From an uncultured Bacilli bacterium (GTDB taxonomy: Bacteria > Bacillota_I > Bacilli_A > RF39 > UBA660): a stretch of DNA of 64,000 bases. Of this stretch, positions 24,641 to 34,332 are shown piece by piece (the first letter of the stretch is position 1; each line of letters opens with the position of its first letter). Under the pieces are notes generated by a model. It worked only from the letters and a program-made list of their open reading frames with translations. It made no database searches and was not told the DNA's origin. Made by a program: the position numbers and the translations under genes. Location of the stretch: contig CAKOXW010000001.1 of the NCBI GenBank assembly GCA_934130375.1, positions 496,001 through 560,000 on the forward strand. The letters run 5' to 3'.

Positions 24641-24668
24641 ATTATAACAACTTAAAAATATATGTCAA
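24641..24668 (-). promoter_or_regulatory. Toxin promoter
   Basis: Consensus boxes on the minus strand: TTGACA, 16-nt spacer, TATAAT. Confidence 0.8.
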
Positions 24669-24802
24669 ATCGCAAATTTCAAGGTTTTAAAGTAAAAATT
24701 ACTTACAATTTTAGAAATCTGCTTAAGCAAATTTAACAAATTGGTTATAAAAAAGTTACAAATTTAACAAATTTGTACTTTTTTAATTTTTTTACTATTT
24801 AT

Positions 24803-24833
24803 TATTTAAGCCCACGAATACATAAAAGAAAAA
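24803..24833 (-). repeat. Dispersed 3'-flank repeat, copy 3
   Basis: The minus strand reads TATTCGTGGGCTTAAATAAT, following directly on the U-run of the glycosyltransferase terminator. Nearly identical to copy 4 at 43193. Confidence 0.6.
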
Positions 24834-24851
24834 AACTATTTTTCAATAGTT
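24828..24851 (-). terminator. Terminator of the glycosyltransferase operon
   Basis: On the minus strand AACTATT-4 nt-AATAGTT followed by TTTTTC, overlapping the stop codon. Confidence 0.75.
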
Positions 24852-25987
24852 TCATTACATATATCTATAATTTTTTTACATATTACACTCTTATCATAAT
24901 TAGAAAAAGCATAATTTTTTATTTTATCACTATTATATTTATCATAATTATTAATCATCTTAATAATACCATCAGCATACTTATTAGTATCATCTATAGG
25001 TACTATAACACCCCTTGTTTTATCTACTAAATGACTAGGTCCCTCACAATCAGTAGTAATTACAGGGACACCTGCACTAAAAGCTTCTATTATAGGTATA
25101 CAAAATGTTTCAAAACTAGAAGAAACACATAATGTATTAGTTTTAGATAAATACGCAGGAATATCTTTATTATCAACATAACCAATAAATGATACATAAT
25201 CAGTTAAATTTAAACTCTTACAAATAGATTCATAATAATATTTATATTCACCAGTACCAATAATATTTAAATGTACATTTTTATAACCCTGTTTTATAAC
25301 TATATCTAATGCTTTTAATAATACATCAACTTTCTTAACTTTATAAAAATTAGATATACTAGTAAGAGCAAATTTATCTTTACTAGTTTTTCTAGGTATA
25401 TCAAATTTAGAACAATCTATAAAATTAGGCACTAAATAGCAATCTTTTCTTCTTTCTTTAACTATATCTACAATTCTTTTATTAACTCCCATATATGATT
25501 TAGCATCTTTCATAACTAAATCTACATATTTTTTATATATTTCATTAGTCATAATCATTTCTGAATGAGCATGAATTATGTATGGAACATTATCTTTTTT
25601 AAATATTTCTCTTGCAATTAAACCAGCAGGAAGAATACTTTCTACTAAAACTATATCAAAATTACCAAGTTCCTTTTTCATTTCTTTATACGCCTTATAT
25701 CCAGCACTTACATATTTTTTATAAGATAAATCTAAACTAAGACTTTTTAAATTAAGTATAGTCTTCTTATAGAATTTAAAACTATATTTAGAATTATCAA
25801 ATCCATCACTCTTCTTTTCTTTAAGTAACTTCTTTATTTCTTTTAATCCTACTCTATCAATATGTAGCATTGATACATTAGCGTATTCATTTAATGCATC
25901 TGATTGTTTTATAAAATAATTACCCCACAATGGGTCTTTTTCATTAGGATACCATGATGGTATTACTAAAATATTTAACTTTTTCAT
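24836..25987 (-). CDS. GT4-family glycosyltransferase
   Basis: 383 aa, two Rossmann-like domains of the GT-B fold. The N-terminal part starts NILVIPSWYPNEKDPLWGNY, typical of family 4 retaining transferases; the nucleotide-sugar domain has VLLKALDIVI, GTGEYKYYYE, VSFIGYVDNKDIPAYL and the E-x7-E type segment SSSFETFCIPIIEAFSAGVP. It would move a sugar from a nucleotide donor onto a cell-surface glycan or lipid carrier. It begins 2 bp after the ATP-grasp gene, so co-transcribed with it. Donor and acceptor unknown. Confidence 0.85.
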   Translation of the reverse strand: MKKLNILVIPSWYPNEKDPLWGNYFIKQSDALNEYANVSMLHIDRVGLKEIKKLLKEKKSDGFDNSKYSFKFYKKTILNLKSLSLDLSYKKYVSAGYKAYKEMKKELGNFDIVLVESILPAGLIAREIFKKDNVPYIIHAHSEMIMTNEIYKKYVDLVMKDAKSYMGVNKRIVDIVKERRKDCYLVPNFIDCSKFDIPRKTSKDKFALTSISNFYKVKKVDVLLKALDIVIKQGYKNVHLNIIGTGEYKYYYESICKSLNLTDYVSFIGYVDNKDIPAYLSKTNTLCVSSSFETFCIPIIEAFSAGVPVITTDCEGPSHLVDKTRGVIVPIDDTNKYADGIIKMINNYDKYNSDKIKNYAFSNYDKSVICKKIIDICNETIEK

Positions 25988-25988
25988 A

Positions 25989-26954
25989 TTACCTCTTATT
26001 TAAATTATTTAATACATGATACATAATATCCATTCTACCTCTTCTAGATACTACTTGTACTATATCAAATCCTGGTCTTCTATTTCCTTCAACTAATACT
26101 GGTCCTTTATCTGTTATTGCAACATCCCAACCAACTACTTGTATATTTTGATTAACAAGTGCACATTTAAGTACTAATTCTTTTGCTTCTTTAAAATAAG
26201 GTATTTCAAATTTATCAAACATAATTTTAGTTTGAGGATGTCTTTTGTATTCATTTAAATCTTTATCAATTGCAGAACCTTTTAATATTCCTCTTTTAGT
26301 ATCAATTGATACTCCCATACCACCTTTATGAAAATTATCTACTTCACAACTACCATTTCCTACTCTTAATACTGCATATAATAACTCACTTTTTCCATTA
26401 TTTACAAAAGTCATCATACGAATTGTATTAACAGAAGATGCACATAAAGTATTCATTTTCTTATTTTGCTTAATTAATTCTTCTAAAAATAATCTTTCAT
26501 TTTCTAATTTATTTCTGTACTCTTCTATATTTTTAATACTCTTACTACTAACTTTACATACTCCCGCACCACCTAATCCATCTATAGGTTTAACCATAAA
26601 TTCTTTATTCTTACTTAAAAACTCTTTTAATTTATCAATACCCATATCATAAGTATAGTAATCTCTTCCAATATAATCCTTAAAGTTCTTAAGAAAATTA
26701 GGCTTAACAGTAAAGTACTCCTTATATTTAGAAGGACTTACTTTTTCATAAAACTTATTTTGTGTCCTTACAACTGCATATTTCTTTCTTTCTTTAAAAC
26801 TTTTATTATAAAATTCATAATTAAAGTAATCAGTTAATGTTGCTCCATAAAATATGTACCATATTCCAATATCAATAGTCATAATTAATGTACTTTTACC
26901 ATTTTTATATGCAACCTCATGTATTCTTTTTATATAATCAATAATTCTTTTCAT
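25989..26954 (-). CDS. Sugar-transfer-associated ATP-grasp enzyme
   Basis: 321 aa from ATG 26954 (GGAGGT SD; the longer frame lacks one). It has the ATP-grasp layout: EFMVKPIDGLGGAGVCKVSS (ATP-binding lysine and Gly-rich loop), a mid-domain with SVNTIRMMTFVNNGKSELLY, and the metal site region VVGWDVAITDKGPVLVEGN (Asp, Glu, Asn ligands). This matches the subfamily found next to glycosyltransferases in polysaccharide loci, which presumably ligates an amino acid or similar acid to a sugar or nucleotide. It lies between a P-loop kinase and a GT4 enzyme. Confidence 0.75.
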   Translation of the reverse strand: MKRIIDYIKRIHEVAYKNGKSTLIMTIDIGIWYIFYGATLTDYFNYEFYNKSFKERKKYAVVRTQNKFYEKVSPSKYKEYFTVKPNFLKNFKDYIGRDYYTYDMGIDKLKEFLSKNKEFMVKPIDGLGGAGVCKVSSKSIKNIEEYRNKLENERLFLEELIKQNKKMNTLCASSVNTIRMMTFVNNGKSELLYAVLRVGNGSCEVDNFHKGGMGVSIDTKRGILKGSAIDKDLNEYKRHPQTKIMFDKFEIPYFKEAKELVLKCALVNQNIQVVGWDVAITDKGPVLVEGNRRPGFDIVQVVSRRGRMDIMYHVLNNLNKR

Positions 26955-26999
26955 AATACCTCCATTTTCATTATACCAAAAAAACAAGGTTTTAACACC

Positions 27000-27542
27000 T
27001 TATTTTATCTTATTTAATATATTTTTAAGACTATTTATCTCATCTTCTATTGTAGTATTATTTAAAATATAGTAATCAGCATAACAAATAGGTCCTCCCT
27101 TTGCTAATTTCTCTATTTCATTTAAATCTCTATCCATTGCTTCTTCATATGTATAATTTCTATCTGGTCTTATTTTTAATCTATCATATCTAATATTCTT
27201 ATCTACTACTACTGATAAAAGTATTATGTTAGGAAATTCATTTTTTAATACTAAATATTCATCCCAAGAATAAAGACCATCTATTACTACATCACTATCT
27301 TTTATATATTCTCTAATTTTAGGCAATGATAATATTGCATATGCAGCCATACCATATTCTTCACGCATCTTAACACGCATCATTTTATCTGCCTCAGGTG
27401 TATAAGGAATACCTTCTTCCTTCATTTTCTCATATGTCAAACCACCAAAATACACTTTCTTAAAACCATTATTTTCTAAATAATCAGTAATAACACTCTT
27501 ACCACTACCAGTCATACCTACTACTGCAATTAACTTATTCAT
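27000..27542 (-). CDS. P-loop kinase, dephospho-CoA/adenylate kinase-like
   Basis: 180 aa with Walker A GMTGSGKSVI at residues 9-18 and an aspartate-containing strand VVIDGLYSWDEY. LKIRPDRNYTYEEAMDRDL resembles the lid region of dephospho-CoA kinase-like and archaeal-type (UPF0200) kinases. Probably phosphorylates a small nucleotide-like molecule; substrate not determinable. It overlaps the 709-aa gene by 4 bp and precedes the ATP-grasp gene, suggesting a joint pathway. Confidence 0.65.
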   Translation of the reverse strand: MNKLIAVVGMTGSGKSVITDYLENNGFKKVYFGGLTYEKMKEEGIPYTPEADKMMRVKMREEYGMAAYAILSLPKIREYIKDSDVVIDGLYSWDEYLVLKNEFPNIILLSVVVDKNIRYDRLKIRPDRNYTYEEAMDRDLNEIEKLAKGGPICYADYYILNNTTIEDEINSLKNILNKIK

Positions 27543-29668
27543 AAATTCCTCCCTAGATTTAAATTTAAATCACTTACTTTTATTTTACTAATATTATCAA
27601 TACCAATACCCATTACTTTATCACCATACTCAGTTTCATACTCATGATAATTAGTATTATCTATAATAGATAATATTAAACTTGATTCATCATTATCATA
27701 TTTAAAATCAATATATACTTCATCATAACTAGATAAATTATACATATCTCTTATTTTATTCTCAATCTCTTTTGGTTTAAATACACACAACATATAAGCA
27801 TCATCATACATATTACTTCCATACTTAGCATTATAATACTCACAACACAACTCCTCAAAATAATTATCCATAAAGAAATTATCCTTAGCCTTAACAAATG
27901 AATAAGCCTTATCTCTATCTGGAATAAGTGTCATTAAGTAATCTACTACATCTTCATCAGTTACCATTATATCAGTTTCACCAGAATTCCAATTTGCTGC
28001 AATATCTCTTGGTAATATCTTTTGTATTGCCCTAAAATGGTCATTTTCAAATTCACTTTCTAAAGTACATCCAAGATAATCAACAGTGTACCATGGATTA
28101 TAATCCTTATAATCATCTTTATTTATATCATCAAAACTACATAAGTATTCTTTTTTACCTAATACTTTCTTATAAAGTACATTATTATCTTCATCATAAC
28201 CATCAAATACATATATTATTTTCTGTACATATATCATTCTACTATTCTCATCAAATACATTTATATCATTTTGTAAATTAAGTTCATACCCATATTCACA
28301 CCTTGGACTATCCATTAAAGGAACATTATATTTAGATACAACATAGTTCCTTATACGTACCTCATCTTCAGTATATATATTACCAGACATACCGTATTTG
28401 TATTTTTTATCATTATTTATAAATATATCATCTTCTATATTCGTACCAAATTTCTTATTATAGTATTCAGAAAATAATTTATTTATTTCAGTTTGAACTC
28501 CACTTATTCTCGCACTTAATACCATTATTTCATCAGAAGAACCACCTTTTTTAAATAACCTAGTTTGCTCTTCACACAAACCCTTATATTCTTCCATATA
28601 ATCAAGAAGTTTATATGCCTTATCATTATCAGGAATTATCTCATTTAATTCGTGTATAACTACATCATCACCACCTGTAAATTGACATACTCTTAACTTT
28701 TCTGGTCCGATAATACGTGCGAGTATCTTAAAGTTATTAACACAGTAATAATAACCACAATCTTCATTAAAGTACTTACTATTAAACATGCAGTTAAGTG
28801 GTTCAAGAATAGAAGACCTTAATTTTCTTTCATAAGATGAATACAAATGAGACATTTCATGAGTAAATACACTTTCACTCGCGCTTTCATAATCATTAGA
28901 ATAACCTATTACAATTAAAGTATCATTTGTATAAGCAGACCATATTTCATCTTCTATTGGTGCGCCTTCTACATACTCAATATTAAGTAAGGATAATTTT
29001 GTTAACAAAGTATCAAAATTAATATATTCCTTATTATCTAATATCGCATTCGGATTAGATAATAATACTCTTTTTTCACTATCAGTTAAATTAGAATTTT
29101 TATCAATTATTTCCTTAATCTTACTAATTATTTCTTCATCACTACTATTTTTATCAATTCCATAGTTAGCAGTATATACGTAAGAATTATAAGTACTATG
29201 TCTACTTACAAGGTCTCTATTTTCATTACAAAATTTAATTAAATCTATAGAAAGATTTACATATAACGCAATAGAAATGCTTAAAAGTACACATGCATAT
29301 TTATATGATTTATCACTATCTGGCATAGGCAATCTTTTCTCATGCATAACTGGATTATATAAATTATTATAAAGTTTATTTAAATATACTAAATCCTCTT
29401 CTTTTGGATTAGGCATAAAAGTTTTTAAACCAGTCTTTTTATCAATATAAATTGAATATTTATTATTATTAACTACAGTATCATGAAAATATAATAAATC
29501 ACTATTTGGTATAATAGATGCGATTATGGTATCAATTAAATTAATCTCTGTATCACTTAGATTATCATATATTTTATCATCTACTATATATCCATACTTA
29601 GTTTTATTATTCTCTAAATATACACAATATTCTTTATTACCAAATACAAATCTAAATACTATTTTCAT
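27539..29668 (-). CDS. Large protein with a zincin HExxH motif, unknown
   Basis: 709 aa with no signal peptide or clear membrane segments. Near residue 270 the sequence SESVFTHEMSHLYSSYE contains HExxH, the zinc site of zincin metallopeptidases; I cannot place the third ligand. The remainder is acidic with repeated modules (two segments with PDxDKAY and two ending in EEYYNxKYGTN or CEYYNAKYGSN), suggesting internal duplication of a helical unit. Cytoplasmic by prediction. First gene of a tight cluster (709 aa, kinase, ATP-grasp, GT4), all within a few bp of each other. Function unknown. Confidence 0.5.
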   Translation of the reverse strand: MKIVFRFVFGNKEYCVYLENNKTKYGYIVDDKIYDNLSDTEINLIDTIIASIIPNSDLLYFHDTVVNNNKYSIYIDKKTGLKTFMPNPKEEDLVYLNKLYNNLYNPVMHEKRLPMPDSDKSYKYACVLLSISIALYVNLSIDLIKFCNENRDLVSRHSTYNSYVYTANYGIDKNSSDEEIISKIKEIIDKNSNLTDSEKRVLLSNPNAILDNKEYINFDTLLTKLSLLNIEYVEGAPIEDEIWSAYTNDTLIVIGYSNDYESASESVFTHEMSHLYSSYERKLRSSILEPLNCMFNSKYFNEDCGYYYCVNNFKILARIIGPEKLRVCQFTGGDDVVIHELNEIIPDNDKAYKLLDYMEEYKGLCEEQTRLFKKGGSSDEIMVLSARISGVQTEINKLFSEYYNKKFGTNIEDDIFINNDKKYKYGMSGNIYTEDEVRIRNYVVSKYNVPLMDSPRCEYGYELNLQNDINVFDENSRMIYVQKIIYVFDGYDEDNNVLYKKVLGKKEYLCSFDDINKDDYKDYNPWYTVDYLGCTLESEFENDHFRAIQKILPRDIAANWNSGETDIMVTDEDVVDYLMTLIPDRDKAYSFVKAKDNFFMDNYFEELCCEYYNAKYGSNMYDDAYMLCVFKPKEIENKIRDMYNLSSYDEVYIDFKYDNDESSLILSIIDNTNYHEYETEYGDKVMGIGIDNISKIKVSDLNLNLGRNL

Positions 29669-29716
29669 GATACACCTCTATTTTAATATTACCACAATTT
29701 ATATAAAAAAGATATA

Positions 29717-30703
29717 TTATTCTCTATAAATAATATATGATTCTTTTATAATTGCAACTATTGGTACTGATACAATCATACCAATAATACCAAGATAATA
29801 TCCAAATACAAGTACACATACAATTGATACAACTGGATGAATATTAATACTCTTCTTAATAATTAATGGATGAATTATATTTCCTTCAATAGTTTGAAAT
29901 ATAACCATTATAATAGTTACTATTAACCCAGTAGAAATATTTTTAGTAAACCCTATTAAAACAGGTATAATTCCTCCAATATAAGGTCCAACAAAAGGTA
30001 TAAAATTAGTAATACCATTTAAACACGCCAAAAAAAGAGCATTATCAAATTTTAATATAGAAAATAATATTAAACTAAGTATAAGTATTATTAAAGAACT
30101 AATTAAAGTACCATTTAAATATATCCTTAGAATATCATTTGAAGCACTAACTAATTTCTTTAATTTTATATTCTTAATATCAATACTAAAATCATCAATT
30201 AATAAATAAAAACCAATTATAAATCCGATTGCTAGATTAATTATGCACTTTATAACACACATACACATATTAGGAAGTTCCCTACTTATTTTTAGAGAAT
30301 ATTCATTAATAGAACATACAATATTTTCATAAAATAAGGAACTATCTAATAATTTAAAATTAAATAAATTAGAAATTTTATCAATAATACTTGGAATAAT
30401 ATTTACAAACTCATTTATCTCTCTTATTAATATTGGTATAAAGGATTTTACCAATCCATATATAGCAATTACAATTAGTAAATACATTAGAACTACAAGG
30501 TATATTTTTTCTTTTTTATTATTTGCTTTATTTACAACTGGTTTTAATAACCAACTAATTACTATACCTATAAATAATGGTATTAAAATATCTAATATAT
30601 TTTTTAAATGCTTAAATATATTTAGTTTATCTAATAAAATAACACACAATATTGTAATTATTAAATAACTAAGTATTATTAAATTATTAGTTAATTTCTT
30701 CAA
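29717..30703 (-). CDS. AI-2E family transporter (PerM/YdiK-like permease)
   Basis: Multi-spanning membrane protein; about 328 aa if it starts at TTG 30703, which has GGTGAT 4 nt upstream (an in-frame TTG at 30730 is possible). Seven or eight hydrophobic helices; family features include IPLFIGIVISWLLKPVVN, the LNGITNFIPFVGPYIGGIIP block and the closing FGYYLGIIGMIVSVPIVAII. Members of this family export small solutes, such as AI-2 or Na+/H+ exchange in some. 15 bp downstream of thrS, so likely in that operon. Confidence 0.8.
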   Translation of the reverse strand: MKKLTNNLIILSYLIITILCVILLDKLNIFKHLKNILDILIPLFIGIVISWLLKPVVNKANNKKEKIYLVVLMYLLIVIAIYGLVKSFIPILIREINEFVNIIPSIIDKISNLFNFKLLDSSLFYENIVCSINEYSLKISRELPNMCMCVIKCIINLAIGFIIGFYLLIDDFSIDIKNIKLKKLVSASNDILRIYLNGTLISSLIILILSLILFSILKFDNALFLACLNGITNFIPFVGPYIGGIIPVLIGFTKNISTGLIVTIIMVIFQTIEGNIIHPLIIKKSINIHPVVSIVCVLVFGYYLGIIGMIVSVPIVAIIKESYIIYRE

Positions 30704-30744
30704 TATTATCACCATTACTATTATTATCAAAAAAATAAAAAGAA

Positions 30745-32499
30745 TTACTTTTTTAAAGCAATTCTTTCTTTAATCATATTTATAAAATCAGTTGTTGCTA
30801 GTGTATCAGTATCTTTTGAACCAAAGCATCTATAACTTACTGTATCACTATTTAATTCATTATCACCAAGAATTAATGTAAATGGTATCTTTCTAGTTTG
30901 AGATTCTCTCATCTTATAACTTAACTTTTCTTCTCTTAAATCCACTTCTGCTCTAATACCATTTTCAATTAATAAATTGTATACTTTATTTGAGTATTCA
31001 GTATGATATTCAAGATTTACAGGTATTACATTAACTTGTACAGGGGATAACCATGTTGGTAATGCTCCTTTTGTTTCCTCAAGAATATAAGCCATAAATC
31101 TATCTAATGAACCAAGTATTGCTCTATGAAGTACTACTGGAGTTTTCTTATTACCATCTTTATCTACATATTTTAAATCAAATCTCATAGGTAAACAGAA
31201 ATCTAATTGACATGTTGATAAGGTATATTCATTACCTACTGCTGGTTTAACATTAACATCAAGTTTAGGTCCATAGAATGCAGCCTCACCTATTTCTTCA
31301 GTATAATCAATACCTAAATCATTTAAAACTTCTCTAAGTTCATTTTCAGCCTTGTTCCACATTTCATCATCATCGTAATATTTTTCTTTATCTAAAGGAT
31401 CTCTTAATGAAAGTACACATCTATAATCTGTTATATTAAAATCTTTATAAACATCAAATATTAAATCTACAACATTTTTAAATTCTGATTTAATTTGCTC
31501 TGGTGTTACGAAAAGGTGAGCATCATTTTGACAGAAATGTCTTCCTCTTTCAATACCTTTTACTGCACCACTTGCTTCATATCTAAAGTCATGTGCAATC
31601 TCACCAATTCTTATTGGTAAATCTTTATAAGAATGCAATTTATTAGCATAAATCATCATATGATGAGGACAATTCATAGGTCTTAAAACAAATTCTTCAC
31701 CATCAACTTCCATTTTTGGAAACATATTTTCTTTATAATGGTCCCAGTGTCCAGAAGTTTTATATAATTCAACATTACCAACACAAGGTGTTAAGACATG
31801 CTGATAGCCTAAACGTCTTTCTTTGCCTTTAATATACTCTTCTAGTTCTTGCCAAATTATATAACCATTTGGTAAAAACATAGGAAGTCCTCTACCAACT
31901 AAATCATCAGTCATAAATATATCTAATTCTTTACCAATTTTTCTATGGTCTCTATTTTTTCTATCTTCAAGTTCTTCAAGTTGTTTATTTAAATCTTCTT
32001 CTGTTTTAAAACATACACCATAAATTCTTTGAAGCATCTTGTTTTTAGAGTCCCCTTTCCAATATGCTCCAGATACCTTAAGTAATTTAAAATATTTTAA
32101 TTCCTTAACTGTATCAACATGAGGACCTCTACATAAATCAGTAAAATCTCCTTGTGTATAACAAGATATAACTGTTTCATTTTCATCCATACGATTAATT
32201 AAATCAATTTTATATGGGTCATTTTTAAACATTTCTAATGCTTCTTCTTTACTAATTTCATGTCTTACAATTCTCTTACCATCTTTACTAATCTTTTTCA
32301 TTTCATGCTCTAACTTAGGTAAATCTGCTTCTGTTATTACATCATCACCTAAATCAATATCGTAATAAAATCCATCTTCTATTACTGGTCCAACCCAAAA
32401 TAATGCTTTTGGATATAAATGTTTAACTGCTTGTGCTAGTAAATGTGCACAACTATGGTTCATTTTACTTAATTCTTCATTTTCTTTAATATTTATCAT
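30745..32499 (-). CDS. thrS: Threonyl-tRNA synthetase lacking the TGS domain
   Basis: 584 aa class II synthetase for tRNA-Thr. The usual N-terminal TGS domain (about 60 aa) is missing: the protein begins almost at the editing domain, whose HSCAHLLAQAV (HxxxH) and CYTQGDFTDLCRGPHV residues are intact. Catalytic zinc site: RPMNCPHHM with further His in the core. Motif 2 and the anticodon-binding domain (VQVNVIPVNLEYHTEYSNKV) are complete. ATG 32499 has SD AGGAGGT, so the short form is real rather than mis-annotated. It follows the UlaG-like gene by 11 bp, downstream of a threonine T-box. Confidence 0.95.
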   Translation of the reverse strand: MINIKENEELSKMNHSCAHLLAQAVKHLYPKALFWVGPVIEDGFYYDIDLGDDVITEADLPKLEHEMKKISKDGKRIVRHEISKEEALEMFKNDPYKIDLINRMDENETVISCYTQGDFTDLCRGPHVDTVKELKYFKLLKVSGAYWKGDSKNKMLQRIYGVCFKTEEDLNKQLEELEDRKNRDHRKIGKELDIFMTDDLVGRGLPMFLPNGYIIWQELEEYIKGKERRLGYQHVLTPCVGNVELYKTSGHWDHYKENMFPKMEVDGEEFVLRPMNCPHHMMIYANKLHSYKDLPIRIGEIAHDFRYEASGAVKGIERGRHFCQNDAHLFVTPEQIKSEFKNVVDLIFDVYKDFNITDYRCVLSLRDPLDKEKYYDDDEMWNKAENELREVLNDLGIDYTEEIGEAAFYGPKLDVNVKPAVGNEYTLSTCQLDFCLPMRFDLKYVDKDGNKKTPVVLHRAILGSLDRFMAYILEETKGALPTWLSPVQVNVIPVNLEYHTEYSNKVYNLLIENGIRAEVDLREEKLSYKMRESQTRKIPFTLILGDNELNSDTVSYRCFGSKDTDTLATTDFINMIKERIALKK

Positions 32500-32510
32500 A
32501 ACTTTACCTC

Positions 32511-33128
32511 CTACTTTATAAATACTTTAACATTTATATTTGAATTAACTAATTCACTAAATTTTAAACCTAAATCTCTATTACCAACTATACTACCATA
32601 ATGAATTGGTATTACTTCCTTAGGATTTATCTTATTAATATAATCAGATGCTTCCTTGTAATTCATAGTATAAGTACCACCTATAGGCACAAAACAAATA
32701 TCACAAGAAATATCTTTTATTTCATCTATTACATCAGTATCCCCCATCACATAAACCTTGTTATTCTTAATATTAACTATATACCCAACATAATTCATTT
32801 CCTTAAGGTGGAAACTCTTACCAATATTATAAGAAGGTACCGTATCGAAATTAAGTTTTTCTATTTCGTACTTACAAGATGGGTATACAATAGTGTAATT
32901 ATTTGTAATTTCTTTTACCTTTTCTTCTAGACAAGCAGGTACGATTAACATAGTACTTTCATTAATTACATTTTTTATAGAACTATAATCAAAATGGTCA
33001 TAATGGTCATGGGTTATAAATATATAATCAGCATCACTCACTTTTTTATCAATTTTATATGGGTCAAAATAATAAACTCTGTCACTCGTTATCTTAATTG
33101 ATGCATGATTTAATACTTCTATTTGCAT
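32511..33128 (-). CDS. UlaG/RNase Z-like metallo-beta-lactamase hydrolase
   Basis: 205 aa from ATG 33128 (AGGAGGTG SD). Metal site HDHYDHFDYSS (HxHxDH form), later VMGDTDVIDEI and a C-terminal IPIHYGSIVG histidine. Belongs to the MBL-fold group around UlaG (L-ascorbate-6-phosphate lactonase) often annotated as YtnP/TrmB-unrelated metal-dependent hydrolases; substrate unknown. Unusual context: it is the first gene behind the threonine T-box and directly ahead of thrS, so its expression should rise in threonine starvation. Confidence 0.8.
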   Translation of the reverse strand: MQIEVLNHASIKITSDRVYYFDPYKIDKKVSDADYIFITHDHYDHFDYSSIKNVINESTMLIVPACLEEKVKEITNNYTIVYPSCKYEIEKLNFDTVPSYNIGKSFHLKEMNYVGYIVNIKNNKVYVMGDTDVIDEIKDISCDICFVPIGGTYTMNYKEASDYINKINPKEVIPIHYGSIVGNRDLGLKFSELVNSNINVKVFIK

Positions 33129-33150
33129 ATACACCTCCTTATAAAATAAA

Positions 33151-33345
33151 AAAAGGATTAGTACAGGAGTCATAAAGACGGTACCATCCTTGTTTTTCTT
33201 AATTAAATAACGGTATTACCGGGATTACTTTTGTAATCCTACTAAAAAGGTAGTAACTATTAAACTAACTATTATCTCACACCATACGATAACTCTCTTT
33301 AAAGTATCATTTAATAATCTCGTCCTTCATCTTTGTATTTACAAA
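33151..33345 (-). promoter_or_regulatory. T-box riboswitch (threonine) controlling the hydrolase-thrS operon
   Basis: On the minus strand: GACGAG and AGAGAG Stem I features, GGTGTGAG, a specifier region with ACT/ACC (33249-33254), the T-box AAGGATGGTACCGTC (33178-33191) and a terminator AAGGAT...ATCCTT followed by TTTTTTT. Confidence 0.85.
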
Positions 33346-33377
33346 ATTAGTATAGTACTTTAGAATTAATTTGTCAA

Positions 33378-34331
33378 TTATAAATTATTTTCTAAGTATT
33401 CTTTGCATAATTTATCTAAATCATCGATTAGAGCATCTGATAATGTAAAGTCTGGAAGTCTTACACCACTTGCAAGTTTGTGTCCTCCACCATTATATTG
33501 CATTGCGATTGTATTAATAACAGGTCCTCTTGAACGAATTGAAACTCTTACTAAATTTTGTTTCTTATCTTCTGAAAATGTTACCCACACTATAAAATCA
33601 TTTATATATGATAATGAACCAATCATGTTACTAGGTGTTGCAGCATCGACATTGAATTCTTTTTGAATTTCATCTGTTATTTTTATATATGCAACTTTAT
33701 TTTTTGTTACCTTTAAATTTTGTAACATATAGCCTTCAAATCTTAACTCAACTAAATCTCTTAAATACATTTTTTCGTATAATTCAGGTGGATTAACACC
33801 AAATTCTTCAATTAATTTTGCTGCTTTATTCATTGTTTCATAACTTGTTGATGGATACATAAATCTATTTGTATCTGAAACAATTCCCATAAATAATCTT
33901 TCTGCTGCAACCTTGTTCATTTTTAATTTAGTATTATTACATAAATCAATAACTACTTCACAAGCACTTGAACTCTTATCATTTACAAGTTCGATATCTC
34001 CAAATTTTTCTTCTAATGGATGATGATCTATTTTTATTTTAAATGAATATTTTGATAAATCTAAAGCATCTATTCTACTTGTCTTTGGAGTATCTAACAC
34101 TATAAGAAGCGGATTTTCTAATTTTAAATCTTCTTCTCTATCTAGTGGCCCAACAAACTTAAATTTAGATGAATATGCTCCAATAGCATAAACTTTCTTT
34201 TCTGGAAAAGTTTCTTTTATTATTTCTTGCATAGCAAGTTGTGAACCAAGTGCATCTATATCAGCACCAATGTGTCTTGCAATAACTATTTCATCATATT
34301 TTTTTATTGCTTTATATATTTCTTTATACAT
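33378..34331 (-). CDS. nrnA: DHH-family nanoRNase/pAp phosphatase
   Basis: 317 aa. NrnA degrades 2-5 nt RNA fragments and dephosphorylates pAp. DHH domain: ARHIGADIDALGSQ (metal Asp residues), IVLDTPK and KIDHHPLEEKFGDI (DHH motif, near residue 105); DHHA1 domain with YNGGGHKLASGVRL (GGGH, near 285). Length normal. Its ATG lies 2 bp from the ackA end, same strand: ackA is upstream, so ackA-nrnA form an operon. Confidence 0.88.
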   Translation of the reverse strand: MYKEIYKAIKKYDEIVIARHIGADIDALGSQLAMQEIIKETFPEKKVYAIGAYSSKFKFVGPLDREEDLKLENPLLIVLDTPKTSRIDALDLSKYSFKIKIDHHPLEEKFGDIELVNDKSSSACEVVIDLCNNTKLKMNKVAAERLFMGIVSDTNRFMYPSTSYETMNKAAKLIEEFGVNPPELYEKMYLRDLVELRFEGYMLQNLKVTKNKVAYIKITDEIQKEFNVDAATPSNMIGSLSYINDFIVWVTFSEDKKQNLVRVSIRSRGPVINTIAMQYNGGGHKLASGVRLPDFTLSDALIDDLDKLCKEYLENNL

Positions 34332-34332
34332 T

